Shown piece by piece: positions 24,909 to 33,720 of a stretch of DNA of 64,000 nt. Origin of the DNA: SYOC01 sp964441775 (GTDB lineage Bacteria > Desulfobacterota > Binatia > Bin18). A program made the translations under genes and the position numbers. The notes under the pieces were generated by a model. That model was not told the DNA's origin. It saw only the letters and a program-made list of their open reading frames with translations, and ran no database searches. Positions within the stretch are counted from its first letter, which is position 1, and each line of letters opens with the position of its first letter. The stretch spans positions 1-64,000 of the forward strand of contig CAYTVL010000022.1 in NCBI GenBank assembly GCA_964441775.1, read 5' to 3'.

Positions 24909-26108
24909 CTAGGCCGCACAGGACGCTGCGAGACTGGAAAGCGCCACGCGACGACGTCCTTCACGCAGATCGTTCCGGTCGAAACCATTCGTGAGATATC
25001 CAAACGAAATGCCAGTGGCCGGGTCTGCCCAACCGCTCTGGCCGCCAAAACCTGGATGTCCAAAAGAAGCAGGAGAATTAGTCCGGCCAAAACCCCGCAG
25101 GTTGCCTTTGCCATCATCTCCGGCAATGGCGATACCCAAGGCTCGATTCGCGAGGGAGCCCAGAAACGGATCGGTGAGGTTGCCCGTGCGGATACGAAAC
25201 GCTTCACGGAGCATTTCAGGTTGCCAAATCTGTTTCCCATCGTGGGAACGTCCGTCGTTTAGCAACGCTTGGTAGAATAGCGCGATATCACCAGCAGTGG
25301 TGATGCCGCCCGCCGAGGGTGACGCGGCGGCGCGGGTTTCGGGCTCGTTAAGTTCGAGCACGCCTTCATCGCTGATAGCGGATACGCTCGCCCGAGGCGG
25401 GTTGATGCCCATCTTTTGGTAGTCTTCAGCGGTAAGCGGTGATCCCACCCAGACAATGTCGGCAATCTGCGCGTTTTGCGAGGGCGGAAGGCCGACGCGC
25501 AAGTCCGGCAATCCCAGGGGTTCGGCGATGCGGGTGCGAACGAAGTCGTGGTACGCCAGACCACTGACGCGCTCGATAATATCGGCGATCGGCCAAAAAT
25601 TCGCGGAGATGTGGTAGACAAATTTTTCACCCGGCGTGTGGTCCAAGCGCCACTGAGCAAACCGTTCCATGCGGCGTTTTTTGTTGGTCCAATCTTTCTG
25701 CCAATGGGGCGCGTAAGGGATCGCCGAGGTGTGAATCAGCAACTGCTCGACCGTGACGACATCTTTACCATTCGTGCCGAATTCTGGCACGAACTGGGCG
25801 GCGCGGTCTTCCGGACGCAGCTTGCCTTCTTGCATCAGCATCCACGCGGAGGCTGCCGTGAACGCTTTGGTCGCGGACATGATGACGAACTTCGTGTCGT
25901 TGGTGGCGGGCTTCTCTTCCCCGCCTTGGACCGCGCGACCAAAGGTCTGCATCGCGCCGATCTTGCCGTTGCGGGCGATCGCCACTTGGCACGCGGGCAG
26001 GAGCCCTTCTTGCACGTCACGTTCCGCGCGCTCGAACAAGGCGGCGACTTTTTGTGAGTCTAAGCCAATTTCAGCGAGATTGGCGGCGAAAAAATGTGCT
26101 GCTGGCAT
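24909..26108 (-). CDS. Serine hydrolase, beta-lactamase class C / EstB family
   Basis: 399 residues without signal peptide. The SxxK motif is SATK in FVIMSATKAFTAASA; a Tyr-containing second motif is in KFVYHISANFWPIAD; the third is near GHPGFGGQSGWADP. This is the penicillin-binding-like fold of the beta-lactamase (PF00144) family. Cytoplasmic members usually act as esterases or peptidases; true AmpC enzymes carry a signal peptide and a KTG box, not seen here. It is preceded by an AGGGAGG-like site and convergent with the MamK-like gene. Confidence 0.88.
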   Translation of the reverse strand: MPAAHFFAANLAEIGLDSQKVAALFERAERDVQEGLLPACQVAIARNGKIGAMQTFGRAVQGGEEKPATNDTKFVIMSATKAFTAASAWMLMQEGKLRPEDRAAQFVPEFGTNGKDVVTVEQLLIHTSAIPYAPHWQKDWTNKKRRMERFAQWRLDHTPGEKFVYHISANFWPIADIIERVSGLAYHDFVRTRIAEPLGLPDLRVGLPPSQNAQIADIVWVGSPLTAEDYQKMGINPPRASVSAISDEGVLELNEPETRAAASPSAGGITTAGDIALFYQALLNDGRSHDGKQIWQPEMLREAFRIRTGNLTDPFLGSLANRALGIAIAGDDGKGNLRGFGRTNSPASFGHPGFGGQSGWADPATGISFGYLTNGFDRNDLREGRRRVALSSLAASCAA

Positions 26109-26263
26109 CTAACGATCCCTCCTTTTGTTTGCGAATGCACTGCGTTTCTGCGCAAGAGTACCACGTTGCGGTTTGTGTGCAACTGACGCTGTAGCGGGCG
26201 GGACGCCTGCGCTCCCAAGCGTGGAGTTTGACAGGCAACGGCGCCTCGGCGTAAGGAAAAGGA

Positions 26264-28186
26264 GTGGAAAGCAGCAACCCGACGAATCAAGGCGAGGCCC
26301 GTCGCCTCGCGGCGATCATGTTCACCGACATCGTCGGATTCAGTCGCCAAATGGGCGCCGATGAAGCTCGCACCTTGCGGTTGTTGACCGTGCATAACCA
26401 GATCATTCGGCAAGCGGCGACGGCTCACCACGGCGCGGTGATTAAGACCATCGGCGACGCCTTCTTGGTGGATTTTCCCTCTGTGGTGAACGCCGTACAG
26501 TGCGCGCAACAGATTCAAGCACAGTTCAAAGCCCACAATGCTGCGAAAGCGCAACCCGAGCAGATTCACGTCCGCATCGGCATTCATCTAGGCGACATCG
26601 TGCAGCGCGACGGCGATATGTTTGGTGACGGCGTTAACATCGCCTCCCGGCTGCAAGGATTAGCTGAACAGGACACGGTTTGTCTTTCACAGGTGGTCTA
26701 CAAAGAAGTCGAGAAGAAACTCGCGCTGGGCGCGGTGGTTTCGTTGGGTCGACCCAAGCTGAAGAACATCGCTGAGCGGTTCCAGGTGTACGTTCTCCTT
26801 ATCGAACCGCCCCAAGGTGTTCGGCAGAAGTTACAAGTCCAACGACTCAAACTGTCCCGTCGGGTGCGCCCTGCATATCGAGCGCTGGCGATGGCGCTGC
26901 TACTCTTGGCAGGAGGCATTGTCACGGAAAGATATTTCCTTCGCCCCCCACTCAGCACTCAAAACTCAGCACTCAGGACCACGGCAGCGTTGCCGCTGCC
27001 GGACAAACCCTCCATCGCCATCATGCCGTTTGTCAACATGAGCAACGACCCAGAGCAAGAGTATTTCAGCGATGGCATCACCGAGGACATCACGTCGAGC
27101 CTCTCCAAAATATCGAGCCTGTTCGTCATTGCTCGCAACTCGGCGTTCACGTACAAGGGGAAAGCGGTGAAAGTGCAAGACGTGAGTCGAGAGCTGGGCG
27201 TGCGCTATGTGTTGGAAGGCAGCGTGCGCAAAGCTGGGGACCAGGTCCGCATCACCGCCCAGTTGATCGACGCCACCACCGGAGAGCATCTGTGGTCGGA
27301 ACGCTTTGACCGCCCGCTGAAAGATATCTTTGCTCTGCAAGATGAGATCGTGCAGAAGATTGTGACAACGTTGAACCTGCAGCTCACCTTATGGGAACAA
27401 GGAGTTCTCGTAAGGAAAAATACAGAGAATCTGGAAGCGTATGATTACTGGCTACGAGGGCTCGACATCATCGTTTTTCACTGGGCGCGGGAGACTTTTC
27501 TTCAAGCTCGGCGACTTTTTGAGAAAGCGATTGAAGCTGACCCTCAGTATGCCCAGGCATACTGGAGTCTAGGAGCAACATATATATGGGAATGGGGCAA
27601 CCAGTGGACGGCAGACCCTCAGGTCGCGGAACGGGGAATTGAGTTGATACAGAAGGCTGTCACTCTTGATGACACCGACTCTGAGGCTCACACGATATTG
27701 GGGTATGCGTATCTGTGGGGAAAAAAACGACATGAACAGGCAATTGCGGAAATAGAGCGAGCCCTCGCTCTTAATCCGAACAACGACGATGCGTATGCAA
27801 CTCTGGGAGAGATTTTGACGTTCATTGGACAGCCGGAGCAGGCGTTCGAAAAGATGAAAAGAGCCATGCGCCTCAATCCCCATTATCCGGCCGGCTATCT
27901 CTTGACTTTGGGCCGCGCTTACCTGCTGACGAAACAATATGAGCTGGCAATTGTTACCCTCAAACAACTGGTGGCGCGGGCGCCTAATCACCTCGGGGCT
28001 CACGTAAATTTGACCACCATTTATAGTGAGTTGGGCCATGAAACAGAGATGCGCGCAGAGGCAGCAGAAGTCTTGAGAATCAGTCCCTCTTTTTCTTTGG
28101 AAGGGCTCCGGCGGCGGATTCCTTACAAAGATCCAGCAACCCTAGACCTGCAAGTCGCGGCGCTGCGCAAGGCGGGGCTCAAATAG
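26264..28186 (+). CDS. Class III adenylate/guanylate cyclase with TolB-like and TPR domains
   Basis: 640 residues from GTG 26264 with AAGGA upstream. The N-terminal cyclase domain (about 12-185) has AIMFTDIVGFSRQM (metal Asp22), KTIGDAFLVDF (Lys61, Asp65) and FGDGVNIASRLQ (Asn and Arg). One membrane span lies near 205-222 (LAMALLLLAGGIV). Then follows a TolB-like domain (KPSIAIMPFVNMSNDPEQE, DGITEDITSSLSKIS, VRYVLEGSVRKAGDQVRITA) and about six TPRs from residue 390. It makes cyclic nucleotide from ATP or GTP; the outer part may be a sensor or protein-binding arm. This architecture is frequent in soil proteobacteria and Rhizobiales. Substrate not determined. Confidence 0.92.
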   Translation: MESSNPTNQGEARRLAAIMFTDIVGFSRQMGADEARTLRLLTVHNQIIRQAATAHHGAVIKTIGDAFLVDFPSVVNAVQCAQQIQAQFKAHNAAKAQPEQIHVRIGIHLGDIVQRDGDMFGDGVNIASRLQGLAEQDTVCLSQVVYKEVEKKLALGAVVSLGRPKLKNIAERFQVYVLLIEPPQGVRQKLQVQRLKLSRRVRPAYRALAMALLLLAGGIVTERYFLRPPLSTQNSALRTTAALPLPDKPSIAIMPFVNMSNDPEQEYFSDGITEDITSSLSKISSLFVIARNSAFTYKGKAVKVQDVSRELGVRYVLEGSVRKAGDQVRITAQLIDATTGEHLWSERFDRPLKDIFALQDEIVQKIVTTLNLQLTLWEQGVLVRKNTENLEAYDYWLRGLDIIVFHWARETFLQARRLFEKAIEADPQYAQAYWSLGATYIWEWGNQWTADPQVAERGIELIQKAVTLDDTDSEAHTILGYAYLWGKKRHEQAIAEIERALALNPNNDDAYATLGEILTFIGQPEQAFEKMKRAMRLNPHYPAGYLLTLGRAYLLTKQYELAIVTLKQLVARAPNHLGAHVNLTTIYSELGHETEMRAEAAEVLRISPSFSLEGLRRRIPYKDPATLDLQVAALRKAGLK

Positions 28187-28218
28187 AGGTTTAGGGATAA
28201 ATTCTCCTCACATTTTGC

Positions 28219-31212
28219 TCAAGCATTTTTGAGAAGCGCCCGCGCCTCTTGTTGCTCGCTGGTTTCCTCTCCTGTTGCCGGGAAGGAGTCGAGGATCTGT
28301 TGCAGGAGTTGGCATCCTTGCGCTTCTTTTCCGTTATGTCGCCAGATTTTTGTGAGACTCAGCGCCGCTCTTAGCTCCCACGACTTTGCTCCTTGGGCCT
28401 GAGCTATCTCCAGCGCTTTCTGAAAACATTTCTCAGCTTCTCCCTCTGCCGTTCGTAGTGCTACTCTTGAAGCGCCTTTCGTTTTTGTCTTGAAAACGCG
28501 AGCCGCAGCCCGCAATATTATTTCTCCTTTGAGCCTATAGACTTCAGCCTCGCACCATCGCTCTTCGGTTTGCTCGATGGTGTCCAAGGCGCTGGCCATC
28601 GCAGCGAGCGCTTGTTGGTCGCGCCCCAGTTCACTATAGACCTCGCCTAAGAGAGCGGCGAAATACGGGCGGGGAAACAGAGCCCCCATCGTGCGCCGAA
28701 TACTGAGCCCTTCCTCCAGACGTTGCAAACCTTCTGCGGTAGAGTTGCGTTTGCATAACGCCCACCCAAGAAGAATGTCCGCTGGGCCTTTCCAGAAGGG
28801 GAACTCTCTCCCTTCGCACAGTTTCAGGTCTTCTTGCGCGTATTCTTGACACTTGCTGCTCTCGCCACGGAATTGGTAAAGTAGCGCTAAAATAAAGAGG
28901 GAGAACGCCTCGCTGAACGGATGAGACAGGTCACGTGCATGACGCAACGCTTCGTGACTATATTGGAATCCCCGCTCACATTCTCCTAATAACCAGAGCG
29001 CTTGACTTTGCCACGCCTGGCACGCCACCCGTGGGTCCTGGCCATATTCTGATCCATGTGAGCGATGCAATTCAGGATCATAGGTCTCAAGACTCTTTTG
29101 CAGCAGAGCGCGGGCAGGCCGCAATTCTCCTAAGTAGAAAAGGGTCACGCCCAGGGCTCCATACGCCTCGACCAGGAGGCCGGAGTCCGCTTGCTGTTGG
29201 GCGATTTGCTCTAATTCCTCCGCGATATCCTTTGCCTGTCGGTATTCTGCACGGACAAGGTGAAATCCCCAGAGACCAAACAACACCAAAAAAAGCTCAG
29301 GGGACTGCGGCAATTGGCGGCACAGTTGTAATGCCTGATCAAATTCCGTTTTCACTTCCGCAGACGCATAGCCATTGGCCGCCATGAAAGCGGAACCCAG
29401 CATCACCCGCAATTGCAGTTCGATTTGCCGTCCCTCCGGTCCTTCCGGAAAATCTGTCAACAACTGTAACCCTTCGGTGAGATGGGTAATGGCTTCGCTG
29501 TACGCGGATTTTTGCTTTGCGTATTTGCCGGCTTGCACGCGGTAGCGCAGCGCGCGCCGATATTCGTGCCCGCGGGTAAAGTGCATGGCCAGTTCCGAAG
29601 CGATCTCCTCTAGTCGATCGGTGTGGGATTGCTCCCGCCACTCTCCCAAGCGCCGGTGGAATTCCACTTGGTGGATGGGGGCGATGCGTCGATACAAGAC
29701 CTCCTGATAGAGCGCGTGCAAAAAGCGATACGCAGTGCCGACCGCGCCATCCGGCCAATCGACTAATCCAGTCCGCTGGAGGAAGTAGCCGTGCCGCGCA
29801 AGCTCCGCGCATTGCTCTTCGACTTCGTCGCTTGCCAGACCGCCACTCATGGCTATGCTCGTCGTCACAAACTCCACCCCGGCTACGCTAGCGATCTCCA
29901 GGATGCGTTGGGTTTTTGGCGGAAGTCGCTCGATTTGCTGTTCGATCATTTGACCCAGATTTTCCGGGGAGCCCACGCCAATCTCCTCCGGTTTCACCAT
30001 GAGCCTCCACACGCCTTCGACCTGACGCACGGCTGCGCGTTGCACTAATTCATTTACAACATTGACGACAAAAAGTGGATTGCCTTCGGTGCGTTGATGC
30101 ACCACCTCTTCCAGCTCACGGGGAAAGCCGTGCTGTAGAAAGCGCACGGCCAGGTACCAAGCGACTTCCGTCTGAGTAAACAATCGCAAGGATAACTCTT
30201 CACACCTGCCGTGGGTTTGCAACCCTTGTTTCACCGCTTTCAATGGATGGCCGCTCACCAGGACATCTACTGGTCGATAGCTACCGATGAGCAGCAGCCG
30301 CGCCGCGCCCGACTGATGGGCAATATGAGAGAGCAGATCCAAGGAGGAATAATCGCTCCACTGGAGATCCTCCAAAATGAGAACGAGCGGATTTCTCGTT
30401 GTCAAAATCTCCAATGCTTCGGCAATCTCCCGGAGCATCCGCTCTCGGGTGGCGCCTTGAACTTTGTGCTGGAGCGTCTCGAACTCCGCGTCGGTCACAA
30501 GTCCCGGCATCTGCACGAGCCAGGTTGGCGCATATTGACGCAAGGTTTCAACAACGTATTCGCCTTTGCGCTTCCGGCATAACCGCCCTAAAGCTGTCAA
30601 CACAGGCAAGTAGGCTTCACCCCCGCCGTAATGTTCGATACACTGTCCGCGTTCGACCCACACCTCGTCCGTGGCATGCAGTCGTCTCAAGAACTCTTCT
30701 AAGAGGGTTGTCTTGCCTATGCCTGGTTCACCAGTCACGAAAATGATTTGCCTCTGACCAGCCAGCGCCTGCTTCTGCCATCGTTCCAATTGCTCCAACT
30801 CAAATTCACGACCCACGAAAGGAACGCGAGGAGCATCAAGAGAAAGAGAAGAGGAGCGCTGCTCTACTGCTTGCTCTTGTTCTCCGGTTTTTTCTTTCCG
30901 TTCTCCTCCAATGAAACGATACCCGCGCCGATGGACTGTCGCGATGAACCGTGGAGTCTGCGCGTCATCCCCCAACGCTTCACGCAGCTCACGAATGCAG
31001 CTCTTGAGAACGGTGTCGCTTACCACTGTTTCCGCCCACACCGTGTCTAGTAAGTCTTCTTTCGTGACGAGTTGATCAGAATGCTCGACCAGATGCCGCA
31101 GGACGGCAAAAGTTTTCGGTCGTAAAGAAAGAGCGGTCTTCCCGCGCCAGAGTTGCTCGCCGTGTACATCCAGCCGAAAGGGGGGAAATTCTACCGATAC
31201 CCGTTTCTCCAT
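28219..31212 (-). CDS. Winged-helix - AAA ATPase - TPR transcriptional regulator
   Basis: About 997 residues from ATG 31212; an upstream extension to 31353 is open but would cover the operator-like repeats. Residues 5-103 are an OmpR/CadC-type winged helix (LRPKTFAVLRHLVEHSDQLV, VHRRGYRFIGG). Residues about 130-400 are a STAND-like AAA ATPase with Walker A VTGEPGIGKTTLL (P-loop 161-168) and Walker B LVLILEDLQWSD. From about 560 the chain is helical with TPRs. Such proteins couple ligand sensing by the ATPase and TPR parts to DNA binding by the winged helix. Three 11-bp repeats lie just upstream of its own gene. Confidence 0.9.
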   Translation of the reverse strand: MEKRVSVEFPPFRLDVHGEQLWRGKTALSLRPKTFAVLRHLVEHSDQLVTKEDLLDTVWAETVVSDTVLKSCIRELREALGDDAQTPRFIATVHRRGYRFIGGERKEKTGEQEQAVEQRSSSLSLDAPRVPFVGREFELEQLERWQKQALAGQRQIIFVTGEPGIGKTTLLEEFLRRLHATDEVWVERGQCIEHYGGGEAYLPVLTALGRLCRKRKGEYVVETLRQYAPTWLVQMPGLVTDAEFETLQHKVQGATRERMLREIAEALEILTTRNPLVLILEDLQWSDYSSLDLLSHIAHQSGAARLLLIGSYRPVDVLVSGHPLKAVKQGLQTHGRCEELSLRLFTQTEVAWYLAVRFLQHGFPRELEEVVHQRTEGNPLFVVNVVNELVQRAAVRQVEGVWRLMVKPEEIGVGSPENLGQMIEQQIERLPPKTQRILEIASVAGVEFVTTSIAMSGGLASDEVEEQCAELARHGYFLQRTGLVDWPDGAVGTAYRFLHALYQEVLYRRIAPIHQVEFHRRLGEWREQSHTDRLEEIASELAMHFTRGHEYRRALRYRVQAGKYAKQKSAYSEAITHLTEGLQLLTDFPEGPEGRQIELQLRVMLGSAFMAANGYASAEVKTEFDQALQLCRQLPQSPELFLVLFGLWGFHLVRAEYRQAKDIAEELEQIAQQQADSGLLVEAYGALGVTLFYLGELRPARALLQKSLETYDPELHRSHGSEYGQDPRVACQAWQSQALWLLGECERGFQYSHEALRHARDLSHPFSEAFSLFILALLYQFRGESSKCQEYAQEDLKLCEGREFPFWKGPADILLGWALCKRNSTAEGLQRLEEGLSIRRTMGALFPRPYFAALLGEVYSELGRDQQALAAMASALDTIEQTEERWCEAEVYRLKGEIILRAAARVFKTKTKGASRVALRTAEGEAEKCFQKALEIAQAQGAKSWELRAALSLTKIWRHNGKEAQGCQLLQQILDSFPATGEETSEQQEARALLKNA

Positions 31213-31240
31213 GTATGTGTTCTTACCACACTGGCGCCGA

Positions 31241-31273
31241 AATACTACTGAAATAGCACCGCAATAGCACTGT
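31241..31273. promoter_or_regulatory. Three 11-bp direct repeats, candidate operator of the winged-helix regulator
   Basis: AATACTACTGA (31241-31251), AATAGCACCGC (31252-31262), AATAGCACTGT (31263-31273): three consecutive units with an exact 11-bp period, 29 bases upstream of the regulator start. OmpR/CadC-type winged helices bind head-to-tail on direct repeats of about 10-11 bp, so this fits an autoregulatory operator. The rest of the 339-base divergent gap (31213-31551) holds no gene that I can support. Confidence 0.6.
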
Positions 31274-31551
31274 TTTGTTATGACTGCGCACAGCGGGTTC
31301 GCTAGTGTCGCGATATCAAACAGATGTGAGGAGGCCTGACAGCCGACACGCAATACGAAAATGCGCCAGGGACTTGAGGACTGCCAGCACTACACTCTTA
31401 CTTCTTCGCGGAGCCTTTGTCAGACAGTTTCGCAAAGACTCTCACCTTGAATGTCGGCAAGCAACAGGTTGCGTGAAATTTATGGAACGAGACGGCGATA
31501 GCGAAGGCGTTTCCTCACTGATTGTTTCACTCTGCAGACTGAGGAGGGTCT

Positions 31552-32661
31552 ATGATTACTATCCAGGAGAAGAAGCACTGCGGTCAGTTCAACACGACAA
31601 CTATGCTCCAGTGGGCGGGAAGAGGCCGGAGCGCAATCCTACCGATCTCCCCCGAGGTCGCTTTTCAATCTCTCCCTGCCCCGCCAGGGCGCGCCCAGGT
31701 GGTGGCGCTCCTCGCCTGGGCCGTACAGACCGCTGAAGAACATGGCATTTTACAGGTGGTGAAGCAGACGGCAGTGCGCGCCTCCTTTCTCGCCGCCGTT
31801 CGTGTGGCGGAAGTCTTTCTTGCTCGCGAGGAGGAGCCGACGATGGGGGCGCCACTGGAGTTAGAAGGAACGCCCTCCGAGTCATGGAGTGGCAAGCGGC
31901 GTGAAGCGCCCTTGGTGGTTTCGCCTCATCCTCGAAAGCAGAAGTTAGGACGGTTACGGCTCTGGCGATCGTGTAGAGGACAAGGTCTTGGGCAACCGAT
32001 GCGGGCGGCGCAAAGAAGTGCGCCCATGCTCGCGCAACCGATGGAGAATAGTTGCTGCTTTGACGGTCACCAGTGGATGCTCCGATGGGCGGGCGAGACC
32101 GTGAGGCAACGGAATCTCAAAGGGTGGCGCTATATTGCTTTCTTGCTCCAGCATCCCGGCGAAGAAGTACACGTCTTGGATTTGCTTGCTCTCACAGATG
32201 CCCAGCCGCTGCCTAGCCGGGCTGGCGTTACTGGAGTATCCGCCGCCCAACTTGCAACCCAAGGCTTGCGCACCACGCGCGAGCTGGAGGAACACCCTTC
32301 GTGTGATGCTGCCGCGCGCACCGCCTATCGCCTCCGTCTGAGAGAGCTGGAAGAACAAGAGTTGGAAGCGGCGCAAGACAACGACACCTTCCGCCTCGCC
32401 GCCGTGCACACCGAGAGAGAGTTCCTGCTCAGCGAAATCGCCGAAGGCTATGGCTATCGCGCCCATGCTCGTGCTGGTGGGGATACGGCGGAGAAAGCCC
32501 GCAAAGCCGTCACCAATCGCATCCGAGACGCGCTCGCCAGAGTGCAGCACGGACATCCCGCGCTGTGGCAGCACCTCTTCACCTCTCTGCAAACAGGAAC
32601 GTGGTGCGCGTATCGCCCCGTGGCCCCGGTCAAGTGGATATGGGTGGAAGAGAAAAAGTAG
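31552..32661 (+). CDS. Protein with C-terminal domain shared with AAA/TPR regulators
   Basis: 369 residues with a strong GAGGAGGG site. The first 90 residues are helical; residues 100-170 are Arg/Pro-rich and look disordered. Residues about 175-369 match the C-terminal domain found on many large ATPase or cyclase regulators: MLRWAGETVRQRNLKGWRYI, LLQHPGEEVHVLDLLAL, YRLRLRELEEQELEAAQDND, RKAVTNRIRDALARVQHGHP and LQTGTWCAYRP, where a short winged-helix-like part is followed by a helical hairpin. Function unknown; a DNA- or protein-binding regulatory role is likely. It is divergent from the winged-helix-AAA regulator and may be its target. Confidence 0.7.
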   Translation: MITIQEKKHCGQFNTTTMLQWAGRGRSAILPISPEVAFQSLPAPPGRAQVVALLAWAVQTAEEHGILQVVKQTAVRASFLAAVRVAEVFLAREEEPTMGAPLELEGTPSESWSGKRREAPLVVSPHPRKQKLGRLRLWRSCRGQGLGQPMRAAQRSAPMLAQPMENSCCFDGHQWMLRWAGETVRQRNLKGWRYIAFLLQHPGEEVHVLDLLALTDAQPLPSRAGVTGVSAAQLATQGLRTTRELEEHPSCDAAARTAYRLRLRELEEQELEAAQDNDTFRLAAVHTEREFLLSEIAEGYGYRAHARAGGDTAEKARKAVTNRIRDALARVQHGHPALWQHLFTSLQTGTWCAYRPVAPVKWIWVEEKK

Positions 32662-32865
32662 ACCGCTCAGGCTGTCCTTCTCGATAGAGAGGTTCTGGTC
32701 GTTTTTCCAGCGGGAGGGCGCAGCTCGATGGTGCGCAATTTTCACGAGACTACGGCAATTGCTACGACATTCGCTACATTTTCCTTGTCATGTTTGTATC
32801 ACAAATAGTGAAAACGTAGCGCTTCTCTTACAAGGTCATAACCGTCATAGGAAAAAGGAGCAGGT

Positions 32866-33321
32866 ATGTTCTTGAATACTTCCTCAGCGACAGCATCAGA
32901 GTTTCTGGCGGTATGGCTCCCTGTGGACCAACGGGAGACATATCACCAAATGGCAGAACCGGTACGTTTTACCACAGCGGCCTTGTCGGCGCCCTTTCTC
33001 GGTCCTCCTTCTCTTCTGCATCCCCGCTCGGGCATCACCGAATTGATGCGCGCCGTGCTTGAGGATGCGATTTACTGCTTCAACCTGGAAGCGGAAAAAA
33101 CGACCCGGACCCGGAGACTCGTGCGAGAGGCGCAAGCATGGTTCAGCAGCGATGACGAGCGGTGGCCTTTTGCCTTCGTGAACGTTTGTCGCGCCCTTGG
33201 TCTCGATCCAGCCTCAGTCCGCCGCACGCTGCGACGAGGCCACGACCAGGCCACATCGGCGCCGCCAAGAAAGAAACGGATGGAGGCGTCCAGACGGAGA
33301 CCGCTCCATTGCGCCGCTTGA
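32866..33321 (+). CDS. Small conserved protein of unknown function
   Basis: 151 residues with AAAAAGGAG before the ATG. The core (about 58-125) reads LMRAVLEDAIYCFNLEAEKT, REAQAWFSSDDERWPFAFVN, VCRALGLDPASVRRTLRR. This pattern, an aromatic W-x-F-SF-N-C helix pair followed by a helix-turn-helix-like LGLDPxxVR, is a recurrent small-protein family in deltaproteobacteria-like genomes with no assigned function. The basic C-terminal tail (PPRKKRMEASRRRP) fits nucleic-acid binding. The 204 bases upstream show nothing beyond the ribosome site. Confidence 0.65.
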   Translation: MFLNTSSATASEFLAVWLPVDQRETYHQMAEPVRFTTAALSAPFLGPPSLLHPRSGITELMRAVLEDAIYCFNLEAEKTTRTRRLVREAQAWFSSDDERWPFAFVNVCRALGLDPASVRRTLRRGHDQATSAPPRKKRMEASRRRPLHCAA

Positions 33322-33528
33322 CTTTTGTCAGACAGCGCGTTCTCCTCTTCACATCTAAAAGCGCCCAAATGAGCGCACTCGAAATGGTGAAAGAGGTTTC
33401 TATAGCCACAGCGGTTCAGCTATCATGAGGTTGAGCTGGGAATTGCTCGCCTGTGTCGCTGAGGGGAAACCTTTCTTGCGGCAGCGGAAGGCTTGTGGTA
33501 CAGAGAAGGGCTCTTGAGGAGGAGTGTT

Positions 33529-33720
33529 ATGGCTCGCATTTGTGAACTGTGTGGTAAGCGTCCTTCCGTTGGGAATAACGTGAGCCACGCCAATAATAAA
33601 ACCAAACGCCGCTGGTTGCCAAATTTGCAGCACGTGAGAGCAAAAGTGCACGGAACCGTGAAACGTCTCAAGGTCTGTACGAGCTGCATCCGCTCTGGCT
33701 TCGTGAGCAAGGCAGCCTAG
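33529..33720 (+). CDS. rpmB: 50S ribosomal protein L28
   Basis: 63 residues, MARICELCGKRPSVGNNVSH ... KTKRRWLPNLQHVRA, the classical L28 sequence. It is of the zinc-containing type with two CxxC pairs (CELC, CTSC). GAGGAGG precedes the ATG. Its last 4 bases overlap the stop of the convergent rel gene. It binds 23S rRNA in the large subunit. Confidence 0.97.
   Translation: MARICELCGKRPSVGNNVSHANNKTKRRWLPNLQHVRAKVHGTVKRLKVCTSCIRSGFVSKAA

Noticed and set aside
31305..31736. 143-codon plus-strand frame upstream of the 31552 gene
   Set aside because: No ribosome site, Arg-rich composition; the frame starting at 31552 has a strong site and a recognisable domain.
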